DNA from: Chloroflexota bacterium
GTDB lineage: Bacteria; Chloroflexota; Anaerolineae; Anaerolineales; Villigracilaceae
DNA: 64,000 nucleotides
Assembly: GCA_016235425.1 (NCBI GenBank)
Contig: JACRLC010000017.1
Span: forward strand, 1 to 64,000
Direction of reading: 5' to 3'
Shown here: one piece after another, positions 25,583-33,467 of the stretch
How positions within the stretch are numbered: position 1 is the stretch's first letter
How the letters are laid out: each line of letters starts with the position of its first letter
Program-made: the position numbers and the translations under genes
The notes under the pieces: generated by a model
Told to the model about the DNA's origin: nothing
The model's input: the letters and a program-made list of their open reading frames with translations, nothing else
Databases searched by the model: none

Positions 25583-25588
25583 TATAAT
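25583..25588 (+). promoter_or_regulatory. -10 box six bases before the rarA ATG (leaderless type)
   Basis: TATAAT, then CACGCC, then the ATG at 25595. No Shine-Dalgarno sequence precedes this ATG. Confidence 0.55.
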
Positions 25589-25594
25589 CACGCC

Positions 25595-27001
25595 ATGTCT
25601 GACCTCTTCGACCACGCCATGCAGGAACGCATGAAAAGCGAAGCGCCGCTCGCCGCGCGTATGCGTCCGCGCACATTGGATGAATACATCGGGCAGGAAC
25701 ACATCGTTGGCGAAGGCAAACTATTGCGCCGCGCCATCGAAGCCGACAGGCTATTTTCGTCCATCATTTTGTGGGGGCCTCCCGGCACGGGCAAAACCAC
25801 CCTCGCGCAGGTCATCGCCAACACCACCAAAAGCCACTTCGTCACCATCTCCGCCATCCTTGCGGGCAAAGCCGATTTGCGCGTCATCATCGAAGAGGCC
25901 CTCGAGCGCCGCCGCCTGCGCAACGAACGCACCATCCTCTTCGTGGATGAAGTCCATCGCTGGAACAAAGCCCAGCAGGACGCGCTTCTCCCCCACGTCG
26001 AAAACGGCGCGGTCACGCTCATCGGCGCGACGACCGAGAATCCATACTTCGAAGTCATCAAAGCCTTGATCTCGCGTTCGCGCGTCTTTCAATTACGGAA
26101 TCTGAATCAAGAAGAAACTGGCGTCCTGATCGACCGCGCCCTCGCGGACAAGGAGCGCGGCTACGGAAACAAGCGCGTCAACCTGGACCTCGAGGCCCGC
26201 TCCCATTTAATTGACATGGCCAGCGGCGACGCGCGCAACGCGTTAAACGCCATCGAGTTGGCCGTGGAATCCACATCTCCCGATGTTGACGGCGCGATTC
26301 ACATCACTTTGGATGTCGCCCAGGAATCCATCCAACGCCGCGCGGTGCTCTACGACAAGGACGGCGACGCGCACTACGACACCATCTCTGCCTTCATCAA
26401 ATCCGTGCGCGGCTCCGATCCTGACGCGGCGCTTTATTGGCTTGCCAAAATGATCTACGCCGGTGAAGACCCGCGCTTCATCATCCGCCGCCTGATCATT
26501 CTCGCAGGCGAAGATATCGGTCTCGCCGATCCAATGGGATTAGTCGTCGCTTCGTCCGCCGCACAAGCCTTTGACTTTATCGGCCTGCCCGAAGGCGTTT
26601 ACCCCATCGTCGAAGCGACGCTGTATCTCGCCACCGCGCCCAAGTCCAACAGCGCGGCCTCCTACTTCAAAGCCATGCAAAAACTGGAAGAGGAAGGCCA
26701 GGCCTCCGTCCCGCGCCACCTCATGGACGGCAACCGCGATGCCGCCGCGATGGGACACGGCAAGGATTACGTTTACCCGCACGACGGCGAGGGACACTTC
26801 GTTCCACAACAATATTTGCCGAAACGATTGCTTGGAACGTATTTCTACAAGCCATCACAAGAGGGCTACGAATCACAAGTTACTGCGCGGCTCGAAATGT
26901 GGCGCGAGGCGCAGAGGAAAGCGTTGGGAATTTCAAAGGTTGAAAATGTTCCTGATTTAAGCGAAGAGAAGATTCAGGAGATGAAGAGGAAGATAAAGTA
27001 A
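25595..27001 (+). CDS. rarA: Replication-associated recombination protein A (RarA/MgsA AAA+ ATPase)
   Basis: 468 residues. AAA+ clamp-loader-like ATPase acting at stalled replication forks. Seen: LAARMRPRTLDEYIGQEHI, Walker A GPPGTGKTT, Walker B LFVDEVHRWN, sensor 1 LIGATTENPYF and the arginine-finger region ISRSRVF. The RarA-specific C-terminal part follows (DTISAFIKSVRGSDPDAALYWLA..., PMGLVVASSAAQAFDFIGLP, PKSNSAA). The ATG 25595 is preferred over one five codons upstream, because the -10 box would lie inside the longer reading and the family N-terminus is short. Single-gene unit, apparently leaderless. Confidence 0.95.
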   Translation: MSDLFDHAMQERMKSEAPLAARMRPRTLDEYIGQEHIVGEGKLLRRAIEADRLFSSIILWGPPGTGKTTLAQVIANTTKSHFVTISAILAGKADLRVIIEEALERRRLRNERTILFVDEVHRWNKAQQDALLPHVENGAVTLIGATTENPYFEVIKALISRSRVFQLRNLNQEETGVLIDRALADKERGYGNKRVNLDLEARSHLIDMASGDARNALNAIELAVESTSPDVDGAIHITLDVAQESIQRRAVLYDKDGDAHYDTISAFIKSVRGSDPDAALYWLAKMIYAGEDPRFIIRRLIILAGEDIGLADPMGLVVASSAAQAFDFIGLPEGVYPIVEATLYLATAPKSNSAASYFKAMQKLEEEGQASVPRHLMDGNRDAAAMGHGKDYVYPHDGEGHFVPQQYLPKRLLGTYFYKPSQEGYESQVTARLEMWREAQRKALGISKVENVPDLSEEKIQEMKRKIK

Positions 27002-27025
27002 AACCGCCATCTCCTCACGTAAGAG

Positions 27026-27031
27026 TATAAT
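27026..27031 (+). promoter_or_regulatory. -10 box six bases before the DUF4160 ATG (leaderless type)
   Basis: TATAAT, then TATTCC, then the ATG at 27038. No ribosome-binding site. Confidence 0.55.
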
Positions 27032-27037
27032 TATTCC

Positions 27038-27298
27038 ATGCCGCGAATCGCAGAATTCTTTGGAGTCGTGATCAGCATGTTCTACAAAGAACATGCGCCG
27101 CCGCATTTTCACGCGGCCTACGGACAGTTCGAAGCTTCCGTTACGATAGACCCCATCCAAATTAACAAAGGCCAATTGCCGCCGCGCGTAAAATCGCTTG
27201 TGTTTGAATGGGCGGCAATGTATCAACAGGAACTGCGGGAAAATTGGGATCTGGCTCGTAAAGGCGAGCCATTGAAAAAGATCCCGCCGTTGGAATAG
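27038..27298 (+). CDS. DUF4160 protein, partner of DUF2442
   Basis: 86 residues. MPRIAEFFGVVISMFYKEHAPPHFHAAYG is the typical start of DUF4160, with the conserved H-x-P-P-H-F-H-A core. DUF4160 genes are very often followed by a DUF2442 gene, as here, and the pair has been proposed to be toxin-antitoxin-like. Function is unproven. Transcription looks leaderless. Eleven bases separate it from the DUF2442 gene. Confidence 0.85.
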   Translation: MPRIAEFFGVVISMFYKEHAPPHFHAAYGQFEASVTIDPIQINKGQLPPRVKSLVFEWAAMYQQELRENWDLARKGEPLKKIPPLE

Positions 27299-27309
27299 GC
27301 AGGTGTCGG

Positions 27310-27594
27310 ATGATTTTGCACATTATTGAAGCAAAAGTTTGCGGAGAACACTCGCTTGAATTGACATTCAATGACGGCACACATAAACGGGTCAATGTTT
27401 TGCCTTTGTTGGAAGGGCCAATCTTCAAGCCGTTGCGCGATCCCGCCTACTTTGCGCGCGTCGTTCTCGACCCCGTGCTTGGTACGGTCGTCTGGCCGAA
27501 TGAAGCAGATTTCGCTCCAGAGGCCTTATATGAATTGCCGGCAGAAAAGAAAAAGACTAAACCGCGCACTCGAAAACGCGAACTTGCAAGATAA
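27310..27594 (+). CDS. DUF2442 protein, partner of DUF4160
   Basis: 94 residues. ILHIIEAKVCGEHSLELTFNDG, LLEGPIFKPLRDP, YFARVVLDPVLGTVVWPNEADFAPEALYE are the DUF2442 hallmarks. A basic tail (KKKTKPRTRKRELAR) follows, which could bind nucleic acid. In operon with DUF4160; the terminator 27601-27636 closes the unit. Function unknown; antitoxin-like role is only inferred from the pairing. Confidence 0.85.
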   Translation: MILHIIEAKVCGEHSLELTFNDGTHKRVNVLPLLEGPIFKPLRDPAYFARVVLDPVLGTVVWPNEADFAPEALYELPAEKKKTKPRTRKRELAR

Positions 27595-27600
27595 ATCCCA

Positions 27601-27636
27601 AAAACCCTGTCTGGTTTGGAAGGCAGGGTTTTCTGT
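27601..27636 (+). terminator. Terminator of the DUF4160/DUF2442 operon
   Basis: AAAACCCTG pairs with CAGGGTTTT across a 14-base loop, followed by TTCTGTAATT. Confidence 0.6.
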
Positions 27637-27637
27637 A

Positions 27638-27651
27638 ATTGACAACGTTGT
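27638..27651. promoter_or_regulatory. 14-bp perfect palindrome upstream of the histidine phosphatase
   Basis: TGACAACGTTGTCA, with TTGACA overlapping its left end. It lies 24 bases before the ATG at 27675. It could be an operator overlapping a promoter, but no -10 box fits before the gene. Confidence 0.35.
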
Positions 27652-27674
27652 CATTGTCGTTCTGGAAAAATCTC

Positions 27675-28304
27675 ATGTCTCTCCTCCTCCTCATCCGTCA
27701 CGGCGAAAATGAATATGTCAAAACAGGCAAAATGGCGGGACGCATCTCCGGCGTCCATTTGAATGAACGCGGGCAGAAGCAGGCACAGTCCCTGGCGGAT
27801 GCCTTGAAAGACGCGCCGATCAAAGCCATCTATTCGAGTCCGCTGGAACGCGCCGTCGAGACGGCAATGCCCATCGCAAACGCGCGCAGGCTCGAGGTCC
27901 AGATTGAAGCGGGGGTGATCGAGTCGAATGTCGGCAACTGGCAGGGAAAGTCCTGGAAGATGCTCCGTCGCACAAACGCGTGGAAGATCGTCCAGCATTC
28001 GCCATCGCGTTTCCGGTTTCCCGGGGGCGAGTCATTTCCTGAAATGCAGACCCGCATCGTTGCCGCGCTTGAGGGAATTTGCGCCAAACATAAAAAGCCG
28101 CAGGACATCGTCGCGGTCGTCTTTCACGCCGACCCGATCAAACTGGCCGTGGCACATTTTATCGGCCTGCCGCTCGATTACTTTCAACGGCTCGGATGCG
28201 ATACCGGCTCGATGACCATATTGAATGTCGGGGAGATGGGCGCTCACCTGTTGCGCCTCAACCAAAAGCCGCCTTTTGATTCTCTCCTCCCTAAAAAAGG
28301 ATGA
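27675..28304 (+). CDS. Histidine phosphatase family protein (phosphoglycerate mutase-like)
   Basis: 209 residues. The catalytic RHGE motif is in LLLIRHGENEYVKTGKMAGR at the very N-terminus. HLNERGQKQAQSLADAL, IYSSPLERAVETA (second Arg), VIESNVGNWQGKSW and VVFHADPIKLAVAHFIGLP with the second catalytic His complete the family pattern. MSMEG/CobC-type proteins of this group dephosphorylate small molecules; the substrate is unknown. The ATG at 27675 begins right at the motif; upstream in-frame codons are not conserved-looking. Confidence 0.9.
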   Translation: MSLLLLIRHGENEYVKTGKMAGRISGVHLNERGQKQAQSLADALKDAPIKAIYSSPLERAVETAMPIANARRLEVQIEAGVIESNVGNWQGKSWKMLRRTNAWKIVQHSPSRFRFPGGESFPEMQTRIVAALEGICAKHKKPQDIVAVVFHADPIKLAVAHFIGLPLDYFQRLGCDTGSMTILNVGEMGAHLLRLNQKPPFDSLLPKKG

Positions 28305-28314
28305 TACATTTCAA

Positions 28315-28342
28315 CACCTATCAAAAGTGATAGGTGCTTTTA
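28315..28342 (+). terminator. Terminator of the histidine phosphatase gene
   Basis: CACCTATCA pairs with TGATAGGTG around AAAG, followed by CTTTTACC. Confidence 0.7.
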
Positions 28343-28488
28343 CCTTAAAATTGAATGAGCGGAAAACGACACAGATTAAAATTCGGTTGCCCAAAAATCC
28401 ATACATTCAACCCCGGGAAAATTTCGGGGACAGATGACAATCAACACTAAATCCACTTTTCAAGTTATGAAGGTGGGGAGGAATATCA

Positions 28489-31400
28489 ATGACGCCAGCC
28501 AGCCATCTCAACCGCCGTTTGCACCAATCATTCAAAATCATCTTCAATGCGCTTGTCCTGATCATTCTTGTGTTTGGCAGCTTGCCGCCTTCGATGGCGC
28601 AGGCAGCGGGTGGAGCAAGTCCATCCAATGGAACTGCCCTGCTCCCTTCGGAAATGCCGCAATTCGCACCAACCCCAAATGTAAACATCGGCATTAAACC
28701 ACTTGAGCGCGTCCTGGTCGGGGAGACATTTAACTTCTACCTTACTTTTGACAATTCATCTGCCGACGAAGGATACGGTCCCTTCATTGACCTGATCTTT
28801 CCATCAAACGGGGCAGACGGCGCGGCCGGGACGGATGTGCCGGATGGAATTGACTTTGTAGACGCGGCTTTCAAAAACTACACATTGAATTCCGTTGATC
28901 TGGTATTTCCAGACGATGATGGCCCCGATCAGCCTGGGACCACGGGATGTGTTTCGCATCCCTTTGCAATCGATAACCAGGGCAATGCCGTGCCGGTTTG
29001 CGGAACGACAGGTGACACGCTGGTCGTTCTCGAATTGCCGTTCAGTTCCATTACACAGGGCATGCCCCAGCTTTGGATCAATGTGAATGCCAGAGTCTCC
29101 GTGCTTGCCGATGCAAACTTTCCGCTCGTGATCCTGGCACGGAGCGGATTCCGCTATGGGTCAGACAGTCTCAACAACCCCGCCACAGATCCTGCCGTGC
29201 TCAACCCGGCCTCCAGCGACGGCGCCGGCTGGCCCAGCCTTGAAGTAACTCCGCAAGTCATCCATATCGAAAAAGATTATGACGGCCCGAAAGAATGCCC
29301 TTACCTGCTGCCTTCCTTCGAGCCGGTCATTGACGAAACAGACTGCCCTTACGCCGATCTCAACCCCGTCTACGAGAGTGTTACCGGTCCCAACTATCCC
29401 CGCCACTACACCATCACGGTTGACGTTGCCAACGGACAGACAGTCACCGACCTGGAAGTAACCGATTATTTCCCGAACAACCTGGCTTATTTGGGCGTTG
29501 TTTCAACATCACCAAGCGGCGGGACAATTGTCGACGCGCCGACGGTTGGTTCAGCCGCCAATCCCCCGGATAATGACCTGGTGATCAACTTTCCGTCGGT
29601 CAGCGGCAGTGCCACCATTGTCATTAATTTCTTCATCCCTGAATTCGACGCCGATGGCAATCCGGTTATCAACCCAAACACCGGAAATGCCGTTCTCACC
29701 GAGAACATCGCCAGCGCGGTCGGAGACTGGGACCCGGTGGATGATCGCGACCTCCCGGAGCCGGACAACGCACGCGCCAACGGTCCCTGCCCGGATTGCG
29801 TCCCTCTCCACGAATTGTATCTGCGCTCCATCGCCGTTCAAAAATCCATTGCAATAGTGACCGATACCGGTATGCCAGGATATAGTCCCGGCGACAGGTT
29901 GAAGTACACGCTGGACTTCCAGATTTCGGATTATTTCACCTTCGGCGATTTGGTCCTCACCGACCTGCTTACGGATGGCCAGCGCTTTGACGATTCCGGC
30001 GGGGCATACTCACCGGTCTTTTCAGTGAGCGAACGGAACACAACCATAACAAATGCGCCGTTCTCCTACACGGTTTATCCATTCGGAACCACGCCGCCCG
30101 CCACACCCGATCCCGGCGATGATCTGATCGTTGATGAAACTGAAATTGAAAACACACCCGGCGGCGGGACGGATGGCAGTACCACACTGAAATTCTTCAT
30201 ATCCATCGCGATGACCAACCCGCCACAAACCGAACTCGATGACATCCTTGAAGGCGGCGAAGTCGGAACACCGGATATCCCTGCCACCGGGTCGGTTACT
30301 TTCTATGCCATCATCCAGGAGGATTTCTCGGATAGCTATCCTTCCGGTGACTCCAGTGTGGATCACGGCGATGTGCTTTATAACTCCGTCATCCTTACCG
30401 GGACCGTGCGCGACAATGCTTCGATCACCACAACCCTGGGAACTGAAGACAACGATAGCGCCCAAAAACTCGAGATCAAATATGGCGGGATGACAAAGGA
30501 AGTGTACGCCGTCAATGGGAACACATCTTTCACTCCCGCGGTTCAACCCGGCGATACGATCACGTTCCGGCTGAGGCAGTCTTTGCCTTCAAGCGATTCG
30601 GACAATCTCACCCTGACGGATTTCCTGCCCTTGCCGATCTTCGACGCCAACGAAATCACCACCTTTGACGACTTGACGGATCCAACCGTCCCCGCGGCTG
30701 GTTCCGCTAAATTCGGCCCCGCCAGCACCCTGAACAGTGTCCTGCTCACCCCCGTTCTCCCAACGATCAGCGCAGACGGGATATCCAACAGCCTGTCATT
30801 TGAATTTGGCAATTTCGACGATCCCGGCGATGCAACCACTGAAATTGACATACTCTTCACCGTCACCACATCGAACGATCCATATGTGGATGGCGCACTG
30901 CTTACCAACCTTGCCCTCGGCCTCGAAGATACGACCAATTCCTATTTGCACACCTACCTGGCCGCGGATCAATTCACCCTCAAGGAACCCGGCATATCCC
31001 TGCGCAAGGGAGTCGTCGCCAGCACGAATGCTTTGGCCATCTTCGTACCCAATCCGCCGGGACCGGTCGCGTTCAACCCGCCGGGAAGCGTCCCCTCCTG
31101 GAGCGGCGTGATTGCATCAAGCGACCAGGACCCGGCCACCGACTTAATCAACTCGAATATTTTTGACGTGGTTGGCGGAGATTTTGTAACCTTCGCAGTT
31201 GTGCTTGAAAATTTGGGATCCAGTTCATTGGGAGCCTTCGATATTTCGGTCAAGGATACCCTGCCCGCCAATTTGGAAATTCCCACAAACGGAATCAACC
31301 TCCAGGTCCGGCGCGGAGACGGAATTGGCGTCGCCTTTGCACCCGTCGGAAGCACAACCACTGAACCGTCCGGTTTATTCGATGATGGGATCATCTTCGA

Positions 31401-32583
31401 CGATGAAAGCGCAACACAAGGCATTGCCCACGTGTACGATCCGTCTTCGGGCACGAACACCATCGTCATTACCTACGACCTGGAAATTGCCCCGGATTTG
31501 GAACCCGGAAGCGAGATGGTAAATACCGCCACTTTGCTTAGCTACGCCGGAACGGATGGCGGACCAAATCACGTCGGCGTTACGCCCACCAATAACGTTC
31601 ACAGCGACGATGCCACAGTCACGCTTCTCAACCCCGCCCCTACAGTAGTCTTTGGAGCTTACACAGCTCCCACCGACGGCGATGTGCTTGATGAAGGACC
31701 GGAACGGCTTGTAGTTCAATTCAGCAAGGAAGTAAGGAGCGGCGGCTCTGCAATCCCCGGCGCGGCAGATAACCTCAGCAATTACTTGTTGATTCAACCC
31801 GGACAGAACGACAGCTTCCAAACGTCATCGTGTGCCGGCGGCATCCAAACGGATGATGAGCTGGTACCCATCAGTCGAGCAGTCTACAGCAATAACGGAG
31901 GCCACGGACCATTCCTGACGACATTGTCATTTACCGAGCCATTGGATTTTGGAGTTTATCGTCTGCTGGTGTGTGGGACCACCTCGATTGAAGATCTTGA
32001 TGGCAATGAGCTGAATGACGGCGCGAGGGATACGCCCATCACCTTCACAGTAAGCCGAGGCAAGATGCCCTCCACCGGCTTTGCGCCTGGCAAGACCACC
32101 GTCCTGCCCGCCCAGCCAGCCGACAAGGCCTACACCGATCAAGGGATGTGGCTCGAAATTCCGGCGCTTGGGGTCAAGCGTCCCATCGTCGGCGTGCCGC
32201 AAGCGACCGAAGGCTGGAATGTAAACTGGCTTGGAAACGATATTGGCTATCTGCAAGGCACAGCCTTCCCCACCTGGAGAGGCAATTCAGTGCTGACCGG
32301 CCATGCCTACAACGCCGAAGGCAAAGCAGGCCCGTTCGCAGGATTGGAGGATCTCTGGTCAGGTCAGCAAATCATCATCCACGCCTGGGGCCAGCGATAT
32401 ATCTACGAAGTGCGCTCCACCTCCAAGTGGATAAAGCCAACGGACACCAGCGCGATCAGCAAACACGAGGAATATCCCTGGCTCACGCTCATCACCTGCC
32501 GGAGCTATGACCAGAAATCCGATGCTTACCGCTATCGGACTGTAGTGCGGGCAGTGCTGATCAAGGTTGAAGACGAGCAATAG
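28489..32583 (+). CDS. Large secreted DUF11-type repeat protein fused to a C-terminal sortase domain
   Basis: 1364 residues; start preceded by GGGGAGG. A signal peptide (hydrophobic about 17-36, ends near MAQAAGG) leads to a long all-beta region with several DUF11-like adhesin/isopeptide modules, e.g. YPRHYTITVDVANGQTVTDL and GDFVTFAVVLENLGSSSLG. An Ig-like module around 1060-1190 precedes the motif MPSTG at 1193, which resembles an LPxTG sorting signal. Residues about 1220-1362 are a sortase: WLEIPALGVKRPIVGVP, His1272 in LTGHAYNAEG, Cys1337 in TLITC and Arg in DAYRYRTVVRA. There is no C-terminal anchor helix. Likely surface protein whose own sortase may cleave or crosslink it. Flanked by terminators, so a single-gene unit. 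Confidence 0.88.
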   Translation: MTPASHLNRRLHQSFKIIFNALVLIILVFGSLPPSMAQAAGGASPSNGTALLPSEMPQFAPTPNVNIGIKPLERVLVGETFNFYLTFDNSSADEGYGPFIDLIFPSNGADGAAGTDVPDGIDFVDAAFKNYTLNSVDLVFPDDDGPDQPGTTGCVSHPFAIDNQGNAVPVCGTTGDTLVVLELPFSSITQGMPQLWINVNARVSVLADANFPLVILARSGFRYGSDSLNNPATDPAVLNPASSDGAGWPSLEVTPQVIHIEKDYDGPKECPYLLPSFEPVIDETDCPYADLNPVYESVTGPNYPRHYTITVDVANGQTVTDLEVTDYFPNNLAYLGVVSTSPSGGTIVDAPTVGSAANPPDNDLVINFPSVSGSATIVINFFIPEFDADGNPVINPNTGNAVLTENIASAVGDWDPVDDRDLPEPDNARANGPCPDCVPLHELYLRSIAVQKSIAIVTDTGMPGYSPGDRLKYTLDFQISDYFTFGDLVLTDLLTDGQRFDDSGGAYSPVFSVSERNTTITNAPFSYTVYPFGTTPPATPDPGDDLIVDETEIENTPGGGTDGSTTLKFFISIAMTNPPQTELDDILEGGEVGTPDIPATGSVTFYAIIQEDFSDSYPSGDSSVDHGDVLYNSVILTGTVRDNASITTTLGTEDNDSAQKLEIKYGGMTKEVYAVNGNTSFTPAVQPGDTITFRLRQSLPSSDSDNLTLTDFLPLPIFDANEITTFDDLTDPTVPAAGSAKFGPASTLNSVLLTPVLPTISADGISNSLSFEFGNFDDPGDATTEIDILFTVTTSNDPYVDGALLTNLALGLEDTTNSYLHTYLAADQFTLKEPGISLRKGVVASTNALAIFVPNPPGPVAFNPPGSVPSWSGVIASSDQDPATDLINSNIFDVVGGDFVTFAVVLENLGSSSLGAFDISVKDTLPANLEIPTNGINLQVRRGDGIGVAFAPVGSTTTEPSGLFDDGIIFDDESATQGIAHVYDPSSGTNTIVITYDLEIAPDLEPGSEMVNTATLLSYAGTDGGPNHVGVTPTNNVHSDDATVTLLNPAPTVVFGAYTAPTDGDVLDEGPERLVVQFSKEVRSGGSAIPGAADNLSNYLLIQPGQNDSFQTSSCAGGIQTDDELVPISRAVYSNNGGHGPFLTTLSFTEPLDFGVYRLLVCGTTSIEDLDGNELNDGARDTPITFTVSRGKMPSTGFAPGKTTVLPAQPADKAYTDQGMWLEIPALGVKRPIVGVPQATEGWNVNWLGNDIGYLQGTAFPTWRGNSVLTGHAYNAEGKAGPFAGLEDLWSGQQIIIHAWGQRYIYEVRSTSKWIKPTDTSAISKHEEYPWLTLITCRSYDQKSDAYRYRTVVRAVLIKVEDEQ

Positions 32584-32587
32584 ATGA

Positions 32588-32630
32588 GAAAAGAGCGGTT
32601 TCTTTGTGCGAAACCGCTCTTTATAAAAAA
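32588..32630 (+). terminator. Terminator after the adhesin-sortase gene
   Basis: AAAGAGCGGTTTC pairs with GAAACCGCTCTTT (13 bp) around TTTGTGC. The T/A tail runs into the ATG of the next gene. Confidence 0.9.
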
Positions 32631-32884
32631 TGGCAAAACTCAAACTTGACCTGCATGACATTTACAATCGCGGCGATCAGATTGACGCGGAATTGAATCG
32701 CATCGTGGAAGAAGCAATCGAAAAGAAAATCGCGCTTGTTGAGATCATCCCCGGCAAAGGAAGCGGACAACTCAAGAAAAAGGTTTTGCGATTTCTAAAT
32801 CAGGGACATATCAAGAAGTTATATCATCGCGTCGAGAAGGATGATAAAAATTTCGGGAGGATTTTTATTCACTTCAAGTTTTGA
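32630..32884 (+). CDS. Small Smr-domain protein
   Basis: 84 residues, a stand-alone Smr domain. KLDLHDIYNRGDQID gives the LDLH motif and EIIPGKGSGQLKKKVLRFL gives the GxGxG-type (IIPGKGSG) motif. The end GRIFIHFKF closes the fold. Smr domains bind nucleic acid and some are endonucleases. The ATG sits at the end of the preceding terminator with no ribosome-binding site in the few intervening bases, so translation may rely on the hairpin tail or on a separate start. Confidence 0.8.
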   Translation: MAKLKLDLHDIYNRGDQIDAELNRIVEEAIEKKIALVEIIPGKGSGQLKKKVLRFLNQGHIKKLYHRVEKDDKNFGRIFIHFKF

Positions 32885-32927
32885 GGAAGAAAGACAAACG
32901 GAATAATCCATTAAAAACAAAAAGGAT

Positions 32928-32982
32928 TTGGCCGACTTGTAACATGGGTCGGCCAAATCTGTTTAAAGCGGTGAAATCTATA
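32928..32982. repeat. GGCCGAC hairpin plus CGGTGAAATC tail, partial copy of the 12-kb element
   Basis: TTTGGCCGAC...GTCGGCCAAA followed by TCTGTTTAAAGCGGTGAAATC matches the central hairpin and right arm of the element at 11998-12140. The hairpin could also terminate the Smr gene. Confidence 0.6.
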
Positions 32983-32988
32983 TTCGAG

Positions 32989-33351
32989 TTAGCGAGGGTT
33001 CATGCTTGTGTAAAGCGCGATCCTGTTGCCGGTTGGGTCCTGGAATACCCCGAACCAGCCGGTCTGCGGGATCTCCATCTTTTCCTGGATAATCTTCCCG
33101 CCAAGCGATTTGGCCTTCTTCAAATCCGCTTCGATGTCATCGCTGTCAATGTAAACCAGCACTTGTCCCACAGGATTATCGTCTGACACCTCAGTGAAAC
33201 CGCCGCCCGTATGATCTCCTGCCTCCCACATGGTGTAATTCATTTCGGGAAAGTGCTGTAACTTCCAGCCGAATAGGGCTTCGTAAAACTTTCCCGCGGC
33301 TTCCAAATTTGCGGCGGGAATCTCGACATGGACAACGTTTCGTTTGGACAT
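32989..33351 (-). CDS. VOC (glyoxalase/bleomycin-resistance) family protein
   Basis: 120 residues. NVVHVEIPAANLEAAGKFYEALFGW, GGGFTEV, VLVYIDSDDIEADLKKAKSLGGKI and TGWFGVFQDPTGNRIALY are the single-module VOC pattern, usually a homodimeric metal site. Function unknown; such small proteins often have no assigned substrate. A ribosome-binding AGGAG lies upstream of the start. Monocistronic between the Smr gene and the FtsX permease. Confidence 0.88.
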   Translation of the reverse strand: MSKRNVVHVEIPAANLEAAGKFYEALFGWKLQHFPEMNYTMWEAGDHTGGGFTEVSDDNPVGQVLVYIDSDDIEADLKKAKSLGGKIIQEKMEIPQTGWFGVFQDPTGNRIALYTSMNPR

Positions 33352-33467
33352 GGTAATCTCCTCTTCTGCAAAAAACGGATATCGTTGACCAATTATAGAA
33401 CATATATTCTATTTTTTCAACCCTTCAGAAGAACTATTTTTTCAGTAAACGTCCCGCGTAAGGTGAG

